From Parachlorella kessleri (Eukaryota; Chlorophyta; Trebouxiophyceae; Chlorellales; Chlorellaceae): 45,464 nucleotides of DNA. Made by a program: the position numbers and the translations under genes. Location of the stretch: NCBI GenBank assembly GCA_001598975.1, contig BBXU01000850.1:1-45464 (forward strand), written 5' to 3'. How positions within the stretch are numbered: position 1 is the first letter of the stretch; every line of letters starts with the position of its first letter. Positions 31,701-41,107 of this stretch are shown piece after piece. Under the pieces are notes generated by a model. The model had not been told where the DNA came from and did no database searches. It saw only the letters and a program-made list of their open reading frames with translations.

Positions 31701-34296
31701 GGCAGCGCTGCCTCCAGGCGGCTGTCCTTCTCCTTCAACATGGGCGGCCAAGTGGCCAAGGAAGACAACCAGGTAGGTGCCCTGTGCTCCTTCCTTGCCT
31801 TGCTCCCCCGTGCTGAAGGCTTGCTTAGGAGTGTAGCTGTATTGAACAATTGGCAAAGGGCCCGAAGAAGTCGTAGGAAGCAGCACCTGGAAGGGATGGG
31901 AAAGGGAAAGACTTCCTAGAAGGAAGGCAGATCTAGCATGGCCAATCCACAACATGCGTGGCTTTCGTTCTTGGTGACACACAGGAGGAAGGCGGCACCC
32001 CCAGCTTCCTTGGCAAGGCCAAGCAGCCAGCAGCCCCGACATGCCCACAGGCCACCCCGCAGCACTCTGGGCCCAGCTTGGGACTGAGCCCGGCCAACAC
32101 GGACGCCTCTACTCCCAGCATGATCTTCAAGCCCAAGCACGCAAAGCGCCCTGCAGAGCAGGCAGCTGACGCATCTGTCACCAAGCCCACCTCCTCTGCT
32201 CCCCGAATGGTCCTGTCAGGCAGCACAGCTAAGCCAACAAAACCAGCAGAAGGAGGCGTCGTTTGGTCACCCTCTGCTGCCAGCCCTGGACTTCGAGGCA
32301 GGCCAGCGGTGCCGCGGCTGAACCTTCCTGGCTCCCACCCTGCCAGCCCAGCCTCTCCTGCGGAGCCAGGCCTGGGCTTCGAGTATGAGGAGGATACCCC
32401 TTTGCGCCTGCAATACTCGTCCCGTAGCAGCACATTCAGTGTGGAGGCAGAGACTTCGCCATCGCCTACCTTGCTGGAGCGGGGTGGCAGCAAGGGCAGG
32501 GATAGCAGCGAGGGCAGCATGGCAGGGTACGGAACCACCTCTAGTAGCGAGCAGTTCAGCGACTCTGCTGTCGCTGGAGAGGCAGATGAGGGTGATGTGT
32601 TCGACTCGGCAGGGATTGTTGGTACTAGCAGCGCGGGTGCAGTTTCGCCCCTGCACTCACCGCCTACTCTCCATGACAACCAGCTGTTTGACAGCTCGGC
32701 GCCTTCTTCCCAGGCAAGTTGGCAGTCCCATGTGGACAAAGCACCATCGAGCCTAATAGGGTGTACTCATTAACCAAATGGGTGCTGGCAAAACTATGGG
32801 AGCCTTTTAGTTAGGTGTTCTGGTCGCACCCATTGAGTTGTATTCAGTGTTGTCAGCTACATGGCTTGATTGCTGTGCTCAGAGGCTCGCATGGCCTCGT
32901 TTCCTGACTCTTCCATCTCCGATGCAGGCTGCTAGCCCCGCTGCTGTCAGTCTGAAGCCCGCTGGCCCTCCTGGCAAGCCCTCCCTGCTTCATACGGCCC
33001 ATGCAAAGCCACCAGCTGAAGCCGCCCAGCAGGCCGCCGCCAAACAGGGACCTACCGCTTCAGATTCCATGTGTGAGGACCCCAGTGAGGCAGGAGATGG
33101 TAGCGCCAGGAGCCACATGAGCGCCTATGACAGGCCGCCAGCATATGACCCATTGGAGCTCAGCCCCTCCAAGCCTGCTGGGGTTGCCACCCTTTCCAAG
33201 CCCGCTGCGGTTGCGACAGGGAACATGAGCAGCCATCAGACGCCAGCTGGTGTCAAATATGTGAATGAGCTCTACGGCAGTACCCCAGGAGTGTCCCAGG
33301 TGCGTGATTGCCTGGCGTGCGAATGGCACAAAGCACGTACCTTCAGGGCAGGAGGCAAGATGCTTGCGCTGTATGCTTGTGGTTTGTTCCTTGCTTCTTG
33401 TCTCTTTTTGCGACAAGTTGCATGGTAGGCATCAAAGTAGGAGCCAGTTCACGTTGCCCTTCAGTGTCTCTCTGCACCCTATGCTCAGAAGTGCTGCGTC
33501 CTGTATGCAGGTGAACCAGCCGTTCACAACCCACAATGCCGGCTCTTTCCAAGTTGCCATGGCCAAGAACCCGGCCTACGACATGACCCCTGGGCCAATG
33601 TCGTGCTTCAGCTTCCGAGCCCCAGCCCTGCGCCGCATGAGCACCTTCCTGCATGCAGCAGGGACTTCTGCGGGGGCTGCAGGTGCCCAAGTATCACCTA
33701 CAGCAGCTTGGGCTGGGGCTGGTGCCACTGGGGCTGACGGGGGCATCGTGGGCACCAGTGGCGAGGCAGGCAGCCCTGTCTCAGTGTCTGGTTGGGCCGC
33801 TGGCCTCGGGCTTGCGGGAGCAGCCAGCGCAGCTGGGTTTGTTTTCAGCCCTGAGGCGCCCCACACCGGCGGCTCCGGCGTGGCTAGCTCCATAGGGAGC
33901 CAGGCTCTGGGGGCAGTCACCCCCAGCATGGTCATTTCCATGTTCGAGGTGGCAATGCATGGCTTCCAGGTGCTGGAGTCACAGGGCAGGGTGGGTGAGG
34001 AGCTGCTGGGCAGGCTTGGGGAGCTGGGCATCTCCTTGGGCGCTGCCAGGGGCTGCTCCACGGCTGGGGTCGCTGCGCCGGCTGGCATCCAGGGCTGTAG
34101 CAGCACCCCTGGCGAGGCTAGCTGCTGTGGGGGTGGCGGGTTCCGCCCTGAGCCTGAGCGCGGGCTTGCAGAGGATGTGGCTGCTACTGCCGGCTCGGAG
34201 GCGGCCAGGCTAAGCTTGGATGCGAGATCTGCCCTAAAGGATGAGATTCTGCGGGAGCTGCGGCGCGACATTGCGGCCGGGGCACTCAACCTTTGA
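25790..34296 (+). CDS. Large WD40-repeat protein of MAPKBP1/WDR62 type with long disordered tail
   Basis: Fifteen phase-matched exons: 25790-26135, 26290-26453, 26618-26884, 27175-27423, 27612-27861, 28070-28612, 28784-28857, 29089-29271, 29562-29894, 30167-30307, 30551-31199, 31471-31772, 31985-32713, 32928-33299 and 33511-34296 (TGA), giving 1795 residues. Residues 1 to about 690 are WD40 blades, enough for two propellers. The first blades contain AVGEVGFKPVVMVRF and LRGHNFGIAALAWSSS, and the last ends VTVGEDACIRVWGVPP. Order and spacing resemble MAPKBP1/WDR62, scaffolds of signalling and centrosomes, but that match is by eye only. From about 700 the chain is Ser/Pro/Ala/Gly-rich, with a short coiled coil (QHQLGQLEAQLLALKA) and a C-terminal helix (SALKDEILRELRRDIA). 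The donor of intron 13 is GC (CAG|GCAAGT). TGTAA at 34403-34407, about 107 bp after the stop, may be the polyadenylation signal. Confidence 0.82.
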
Positions 34297-35210
34297 GGCA
34301 GGCATTGGGGGAAGGGGGGGGCTGGTAGCGTGAGGGTGTGCAACGCTTGTATCAGGTACGGATCGGCAGGGACAGCATGAATGTTTCTGCACCTTGAGAG
34401 ACTGTAAACTGCGTATGCAGCCAGCACTAAACCGTAGCGGCCCTTTCTTGGCTACCCATCGTGTATTGGTTTAGTAAAATGGTAATGGCACCTATGTGTC
34501 TAATGGCTTTGAATTAGATGTCAGGCAGTTTTGCAGCATGAACAAACCCATATGTGCCTCTATAGCTATATTCCGTGGTGGGAATCAAGCCGCCATGATC
34601 CTGTGTACGATCCATGCTTTAGTGTCCTGCGGAGTACTTTCAAGAATTCTGCTGATGGGTGATTCGGTAATTCCGAGCCTCTACCACTGACTTCGTCTTG
34701 ATACCCCTTTTACTGACTTTGGATCATTGCTATTACTTGCTTCTTCCGTACATAACTTTCCCTACCAATGACTCTTGTTTTAGCTGTCTTAATCAGATCG
34801 TTCCCTATGTAAGTCTTACATCAAGCTTATCAAACAATGCGCTGAAATTTTTGCTCTCACACAGGCATGGGAGAAACTGCCTAACGATTGTTGCTATGGG
34901 CATACATACCACTTGAAGATGCGCAACACGTAGCAGTCTGCAACCCGCACACGTACTAAATGGCAACCGCTACTAAGCCTCTGTCTCTCATGTCATGCGT
35001 ATGCACTGACCAAGGATGAGCAGCGCTCCATTTTCCTCGCCGAACAAGTGAACCACTCAAGCAAATCGTCCAAGACCGACAGCCGCACTTCAAGCTCTAA
35101 CTGGCAGGCCAAGGAGGTAGCATGATCTTGTCTTCAGCTGGGCCTTAAACCCCATAGCATCCCAGCTGTCCACGGCCCAGCTGACAAGGTATACCAGTGA
35201 GTACTCAGTA
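34297..35210. other. Convergent intergenic region with an AT-rich patch
   Basis: The stretch 34460-34900 is visibly richer in A/T than the rest of the window and contains a 64-codon frame without recognisable motifs. At about 34995-35105 the minus strand is open and reads RLSVLDDLLEWFTCSARKME before a stop. This could be an unplaced exon, but the plus strand is open there too. Nothing here is firm. Confidence 0.35.
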
Positions 35211-36508
35211 CTAGCCTACAACCCCCCCTGGGCCCCCAGTCCGGAGAAGTGCAGGTGCACCAGTGTCCTCCTGCCCCTGCTGCCCCCCCTGCTGCTGCTG
35301 CTGCTGCTGCTCTCCCTGCTCCCTTTCTGTAGCGTCCCTATTGGCGAAGTATGTCTCCATGGCATCCTTAAAGCCTGCAGCATGAAAGTGGCGATGCAAG
35401 GAATGTAGGTAGCAGCAAGTCCCCGCTGCTTTGCGGCCTCAGAAGCCTCTCAAACTCATCGACTCTGGCCCTTGGTCATTCACTGCCTGTGCACGACAGT
35501 CAATGGCTTGGTAATACGGAGGCAATCATGCCACTGGCTACCACCTTCACAGCGAGGGCCAGGGTCTCAAGGGATTTAAGGAGTGGTACTCACTTTCAGA
35601 GGCGCCTGCCTGGTCATCAGAGACCTTTGTGGCTGTCGCGGAACCCGGCGCTGAGATATCGGCAAGGCCCCCAGCGCCTAGCGCGCTAACAGTGCCCGTC
35701 GCACCTCCTGCGTTGGGTTATTATGGATGCACTGTCCTAGACATCGATATAGAAGCGATTTGCAGTGCCTGGTAGTATTCCATTCATTGACAGCAGCAAT
35801 GGAGTTGCAACCGCACCTGGATGCAGCCAACCAGAGCTTGGCTGTGCAGAGCTACCTCTGCTCGCGGGCGAACGAACCAAAGCACTGTTCTTATTTTCAG
35901 AGGAGGGCAGCACCGCACCTTCAGCAGGGAAGTCATAGCCACTGGTTGTCATGGCAGTGGCTGTGCCCGTGACGGGGTCATAGCCGATGGGATACTTCCC
36001 AAAGCCAGTTTTCACTTGGCCGGACTCGTCGTAGCCTGCAGGACCAAGCCTCTGCCAAAGGGGTCCTTTGTCCCTTGCTCCTGGCAACGACCTTGTTGAC
36101 AGGAAGCCATGACCGATCCGCGAAACATCCTGACTGACAGCCTACTGCCTGGAACTGACTGCTGGGTAGGCTGCACGGCTGCAAGTATTAGTACAGTGCA
36201 ACGGTCCCTTCTGTGGGCCCTATATACGAACCTGTTCCTTCCTCGCTTCTGACATCTGTCTCAACGTTTCCTTTTCCATCGTGAGTGCCGTAGCCGGTGT
36301 TGATAGAGCTCCTCCCAAACCCGCTGCCCCCACCTGCACATCCGACTCGATGATGATCATGAGTAGGGCGGCCTTACCCCACTTTACCGACTGTGAGTTA
36401 CCTACTGAGAGTACTTTCCTCAGTTTGCAACAGATACGGACGCCCAAGTTGCAAAAGGACTCAGCACGACTCACCGCCCTCCCCAGTTGAGTCGCCCATC
36501 GAGCTCAT
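35211..36508 (-). CDS. Unrecognised 166-residue Gly/Gln-rich protein
   Basis: Five exons on the minus strand: 36508-36475 (ATG), 36333-36232, 36035-35919, 35677-35594 and 35374-35211 (TAG). Every junction ends and begins in phase 1, and each join keeps the frame open, which is the main support. The N-terminus is MSSMGDSTGEGGGGSGFGR, followed by SINTGYGTHDGKGNVETD, then GYDESGQVKTGFGKYPIGYD with DPVTGTATAMTTSGYDFPAE. One predicted helix (SFKDAMETYFANRDATEREQ) precedes a run of seven Gln and a Gly/Pro-rich end. There is no signal peptide or membrane segment. GYD recurs three times in the middle. I recognise no family. It shares a 235-bp divergent promoter region with CMSS1. The exon 2 donor (GTTCGT) is weak, so that boundary is the least certain. 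Confidence 0.65.
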
Positions 36509-36743
36509 TGTCGCCGTTAGTATGGATAATTGGATGGCTTGCGAGCAAAAGTGTTGGGCAGGACCTGAGTATGGTGTCCGTGTTCTTCCCCTGGGCTCAG
36601 CCTGGGCTCCGCTGTTCCTGCCCAGCTTCCCCATGGCGCCCTGCCACCTGTACACCATGCTGCGCATGCCCGACAAGCGACTACAATTCACTGATAGTTC
36701 AAGATACAATCTTCCTGATGAAATTTACTACACACCAATAGTG
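36509..36743. promoter_or_regulatory. Divergent upstream region of the 166-residue protein and CMSS1
   Basis: 235 bp between two outward-facing ATGs, the tightest divergent pair here. A CCAAT occurs at about 36735, very close to the CMSS1 ATG. The frame upstream of that ATG is open without a stop, so a longer CMSS1 N-terminus is possible in principle. Confidence 0.4.
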
Positions 36744-39647
36744 ATGGCTTCAGAGGGGAAGCGCTTGCCTCATGGCAAGCATAGGAAAGCAAAGAAATCT
36801 CAAAGCAAGCTGCCTGCCAAGAGCGTTGGGAAGAGGAAATCCGAGGACGAGCCAGTCTCAGTGCCCAACGCAGTTCCGGCCAAAGGTGCTCGAGACTGAA
36901 CACTTTTGCATGCGGGTGCATGCCCCAAGCCATGCAGGCTCCTCACAGCCGCCTGTTCAGATATGTATGCTGCAGAGGGCGGAGATGACGACGACTTCGA
37001 GTATATGCTGGGCGACATGCCGGACTACCGCCCCGCTGAGGGTTCTGGGCAGGAGGGTGACGCCATAGACTTGCCAGTCTCCCCAGTGGAGGGAGGGGAG
37101 CCAGCAACAGACTTGGAAGCACGACCAGCTGAGAACGAGGAGGTTCAGGAGGGTGGGCAGCCACCCAAAAAAAAGCGGCGGCGGCAGAAGAAGGTGGGCT
37201 GGCGACAGCGGTTGAATCTTCTTTCCCGGTTGCCGAGTTGCCCTTGCGCCCAAGCCGATGGGGTCAATGCCAGTGATGTCCTGCCGCCTCAGCGCCTACC
37301 GAGACCAATCCCAGCAGACTGACCGACCCTCACGGAGTACTGCTGCATTTTGTTGCCCCTGGAAGTTGGCATGAGTCTTTGTGAGAGGCCAGCCGGCCTC
37401 TCACTCACAGCGTCTTGATGGCAAACTTTTGCAGGGGCCCAAGGCCTCCTCACTTGAGTTTGAGGCCTCACGGCAGCTAGCAGCCGAGATTGCAGACAGC
37501 CCTGCAACAGAGCAGGCCGACTGGCTCTGGCACTCGTTCCAGCAGTGCATGGGCGCCAGTAGCTTGGAGCGCGAGGGGCTCACAGGTACCTAGACCCGGC
37601 TGGCAACTAGTGGTACTCCCTGCGACGCACCGCCACCTGGCAATGTTGCCGTGCTGACTGGGCAGCCTTGGAAACTCTTGGAGCAGTCCCTTTGCACCTC
37701 ATGCAAAGGGGCTGGAGCCGGCAGTGTCGACCCACAAGGCCTCTTTGGTGTTAGTACGGGTGGTAGGTAGTGCGAACAGGGAGTGAGAGATAGCTGGACT
37801 GACAACGCTGGATGCAGGATGTGCCTGAGTCTTGCCCGCCATTGTTGGCCTCGGCAGCAGGATGCTCATGTTGAGGGCTGGACATCTTCCGGCATGTACT
37901 GTGGGAAGCAAGCACATGGACCGCCATGCTGTGCCTGCTGTCCTGCTGCAGCCGACTGCCTTGTGGAGGTACCCCATGACGGCTCTCTAGAAGACCGTCT
38001 TAAGGCGCTGGCTCCTCAGGATTGGCGGCGGCTCTTCTGTGGTGAGGGCGGCAGCAGCGGCAGCAGGAGTGGTCCAGGCGGCGGTGCCCGGAAGGGCGGC
38101 AGCCGCGATGCCAAGGGAGGCAGCGGCGGCGGCGGAGGTGGTGGTGGCAGCGATGCAGGGGGTGGTGCTGGGAGCGAGGGGGCCGGGGCACCGGCGCTGC
38201 TGCTGGTGTCGCCGGCGGCCATGGGGGCTATCAAGCTCATGAAGCACTGTCCCGGCTTCCACAAGGTACGTGGTTTCGCTCGCTTTGGCTTGAAGTGGTC
38301 ATCTGGCGGGGAGGGTAGGCTCCTAAAGGGCGCTCTGGAAATGATTACCAGCCAAATGCCCTGCCTTGAGGAAAGCATGGTACATGGTACGCTGGGGTTG
38401 AAAGAGCTCTCTTCTTTGGAGAGAGCTTGAGGCCAAACCCGTCTTCCATGCTGCTGCCAAGCGTCCTGCCACCCATCATATGCCTTTCGGTTGTTGGTAG
38501 GGGCCTTACCGCCACACCCCCCAGTGTGCCCCGCCCTCGCCGCAGGCCTGCCGGATAGCCAAGCTGTTTGCCAAGCACATCAAGGTGCCGGAGCAGCAGG
38601 AGCTACTGGCCAGCACTGCCGTCTGCGTGGGTGCGGGCACTCCCAACCGCATCACCAAGCTGGCAGATCTGGAGGTGACGAGGAGGGCAGTTTGCAGGCG
38701 TGGTTTTAATGCTGAGAGTGCCATGTCGATAGTGTTGTGTTGATAGTGCAGGACTTCCCTGCGGGGCGGGGGAGGGACAGGCTGGTGTGGGAGTACTGGT
38801 GGGTCGGACACAATCAGCCCCTAACTGCGTATGTTGGTGTGTGTGCTGCACAGGGTAGGCAGCATGTCAAGTGCAGCCTGCCAACCTGCTGCCGGCTGCG
38901 TGGTGGCAGCCCTAATGTGGCTTATGGGTGCCTTGCATCCTGTGCAGGCGCTCAAGTTGCATAACCTGGCGTTTGTGGTCCTAGACACCAGCCTGGATGC
39001 CAAGCAGAGGTATGGGTTTCAAGTATTAGATTATCGTTATTTTTGTTTTTGCTTTGTTGGGGGGGAGCGGCAGGGAGCGCGACGTACAGGTTAGCTCAAC
39101 CTGGATAAGCCAGGGTGGCGCATAAGGGATGATGTGGTCCCGTCTGGAGTGGTGCATGCCACTGGCATTTTGAACTTGTGGGCATAGCACATCCAGGCAT
39201 TTCATAGCACCCACCTTTTAGGGAGCGGGGAGTGACGGAAGCATGGTCGGGTAGCGGTACCGCAGTTTGACCAGAGTCAATGGGGGCCGCCCTGCCACCA
39301 TCAGCGCTCAAGTCCGACTGTGCCGGGCCAACCCTTGGAACGTGCGCAATTTCCTGATGTTGCGCTGGGTCAGATGGGGCTTGCAGACAGAACAACGGTC
39401 ACAGAAGGCCTTGAGGGCCAGGCCCGGAGGAGCAGTGCACCATGATTGACCAAGTGGCTGGCCAGTACCTACACATGCCGTTCTCTCTTTCCTGCCCTGC
39501 AGGACCATCCTGGACATCCCCGAGACCCGGAACGACTGGTGGGAGCTTTTTTCCAAGCACCTGCGGCCGCTGGTGGCGGCAGGAAAGACCCGCCTGGCAC
39601 TGGTGAACAGTGACAAGCTGGAGACTAGTAGTATGGGTGGCAGGTAG
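36744..39647 (+). CDS. CMSS1: CMSS1/Cms1-like small-subunit ribosome biogenesis protein
   Basis: Seven exons with matching phases: 36744-36885 (ATG), 36961-37193, 37435-37585, 37952-38265, 38546-38674, 38948-39009 and 39503-39647 (TAG), giving 391 residues. The N-terminus is Lys-rich (GKRLPHGKHRKAKKSQSK), then acidic (GGDDDDFEYMLGDMPDY), then basic again (PPKKKRRRQKK), typical of nucleolar proteins. The conserved body has LAPQDWRRLFC, LLLVSPAAMGAIKLMK, ACRIAKLFAKHIKVPEQQEL, VCVGAGTPNRITKLADL, ALKLHNLAFVVLDTSLDAKQ and TILDIPETRNDWWELFSKHL. These are the family motifs in order; the GTPNRI and VVLD blocks echo a degenerate helicase fold. A Gly-rich insert of about 50 residues splits the first two blocks. 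Yeast Cms1 is found with the SSU processome. The last codons and stop lie inside a repeat R1 copy. Confidence 0.9.
37751..37836. repeat. Dispersed repeat R1, copy C (CMSS1 intron 3)
   Basis: It begins TTAGTACGGGTGGTAGG, has TAGTGCGAACAGGGAGTG and CGCTGGATGCAGGATGTG, and ends CCTGAGTCTTGCC. It is collinear with copy B apart from a deletion of about 20 bp. Confidence 0.8.
39130..39262. repeat. Dispersed repeat R2, copy 2 (CMSS1 intron 6)
   Basis: It shares GTGGTGCATGCC, TTGTGGGCATAGCACATCC, GTGACGGAAGCATGGTC and TAGCGGTAC with copy 1 in PGL intron 4. It is more diverged and lacks the TAGAC tandem tail. Confidence 0.6.
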
Positions 39648-39733
39648 TGCGGACAGAGAGTTGGAGGCCAGGTGTATTGGCAGGGCTGTCCGCAGAATTG
39701 CTCCTGCGGCATGTCTGAGTTCCGATCCAGTAG
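39628..39733. repeat. Dispersed repeat R1, copy D (end of CMSS1)
   Basis: It begins TAGTATGGGTGGCAGG with TAGTGCGGACAGAGAG, then GGCAGGGCTGTCCGCAGAA and CTGAGTTCCGATCCAG, which matches the far end of copy B. The CMSS1 stop codon at 39645-39647 is the TAG of the shared GGCAGGTAGTGCG block. Confidence 0.75.
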
Positions 39734-39909
39734 TTCTTTTCCCCGAGATGAGCTAGCTAATGCTTGCGTGCATTGCTGTTGCACCGAGGCTGGCCCAATC
39801 ACATCTGTGCCGTGCTGTTGGAGGTTAAGGCGATAGTGGCAGTGGCAGGAATGCAGGGTAAAGTGACTAGCGCCCAGTTGGTTCCTCCCACACCCCAAGA
39901 AATGGTATG

Positions 39910-40035
39910 CGAGTCGTGTGATTTGAACATCGGACATCCTGGCCCTTTGCTGGTCCCATCGGTGGGGGACTCTCGGCAGCATGCCATGGCAGATTACAGT
40001 GGTTTGTTGCGGTACGCTGTTAGCCTAGCCTAGCG
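39910..40035. repeat. Dispersed repeat R2, copy 3
   Basis: It shares GACATCCTGGCCCTTTGCTG, GGGGGACTCTCGGCAGCATG and GCGGTACGCTGTTAGCCTAG with copy 1, including the CTAG-type tail. It lies about 180 bp after R1 copy D, so the two families are neighbours here. Confidence 0.65.
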
Positions 40036-40693
40036 TAGTCCTTCCCACAGAGACAAGCTAGACTTAACTACGCCCCTGCAGAGTTGTAGCTGGCCTGTTG
40101 GTTCACTGGTAAGCAGTCATTGTGGGTCGCTCATAGCCCAACTGTCAGCCGAGCCGGCTCCGCTCACAGGACCAGGTTGCAGCACAACGCAGGAGGCAGC
40201 CATACCTCACCCTAAAGCCTGGGTCCCTGTCAGGTCTGGGTAAACTGAATTTTCCCCGGCAGCCACCACAAACGAACTAGTGGATGAGAGCTCAGGCAAG
40301 ACCCACAGCATGCTTGAAACCAGCGCAGTACAGTTCACGGTACAGTTCACCCTGGAACTGTCAATCCCTGCCATTTTAATATACCCCTGCTGTCACTTAC
40401 ACTCCCTCCAATCCATCAGCAGCTCTCTCTACCTCACCCCTTCTTCGCACTGCCTGCCACTATCCACAAAGGCCACATCAACATCATCTCAGCTTTCCCA
40501 TCCAGTGTGAGCCCCACTACACAAGAAACCTCCACTGGAAATATATTGAACAAAACAGCTTCCGGAACTAAATGCCGCTGACTGGCAAGATGCGCCAAGC
40601 CCCATGCGTCATGACCAATAGTCCTGTCCTGACCGTCTTTCCGTATCGCTTTTGAGTTTAACACACCGGAACATGAAATCATTCTGTGGGATT

Positions 40694-40766
40694 TGAGCCC
40701 CACGGTAATTGGGGACCCAGTACCACGACACGCACCAAGCCCGTGCCTGGTCCCCGGTGGGGCTCA
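40694..40766. repeat. Nested inverted repeat
   Basis: TGAGCCCCAC (40694-40703) pairs perfectly with GTGGGGCTCA (40757-40766). Inside it, GGGGACC pairs with GGTCCCC. The two stems are separated by small bulges and close on a loop of about 31 nt. It could be a hairpin of a mobile element or an RNA; I recognise no family. Confidence 0.6.
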
Positions 40767-41107
40767 GAAGGCTCTTTTCCCGCGGTGCGTGTGCCCGGCC
40801 GGGGCAAAGTATCTTCATTTTCGGGCGAATATGTGAGCTGAGAACCCTGAAAGATGTTCGATCTGAAGATGGGAATCTATATGATTAGCCTCGGAGCCTG
40901 TTGTTGACAAGCCCTGCTTTGCCTGCAAATATTTTGTTGGTAAAGTTTTGGTGCTGGTTGTTGTTGATTCCCCCCCACACAACATGCGCACGACATTCTA
41001 GCCAGAGTTGCCGCCTGACAAAGGTGCCCTAGGCCCGCTGCCCTCTACCGCAAAGCCGTACTTAGCTAACGACACACGGCTGGTTCGTGTGAACCTTTGC
41101 ACCCTAC

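Larger units (their letters stand above)
39648..41107. other. Intergenic region between CMSS1 and the PPR gene, repeat-bearing
   Basis: It holds the rest of R1 copy D, an R2 copy (39910-40035), a short tandem of GTACAGTTCAC (about 40329-40352) and a long imperfect stem (40694-40766). No coding frame here shows a motif. The PPR promoter must lie toward the right end. Confidence 0.5.

Noticed and set aside
31933..32739. 268-codon frame antisense to WD40 exon 13
   Set aside because: The sense strand has phase-matched exons on both sides; the antisense frame is a codon-bias shadow.
33576..34427. 283-codon frame antisense to the last WD40 exon
   Set aside because: Same reason: low-complexity Ala/Pro composition and no motif.
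40600..40880. Possible rRNA or tRNA fragment (GAACCCTGAAAGATG-like sequence)
   Set aside because: Only a short resemblance to large-subunit rRNA. No cloverleaf or flanking rRNA sequence could be found.
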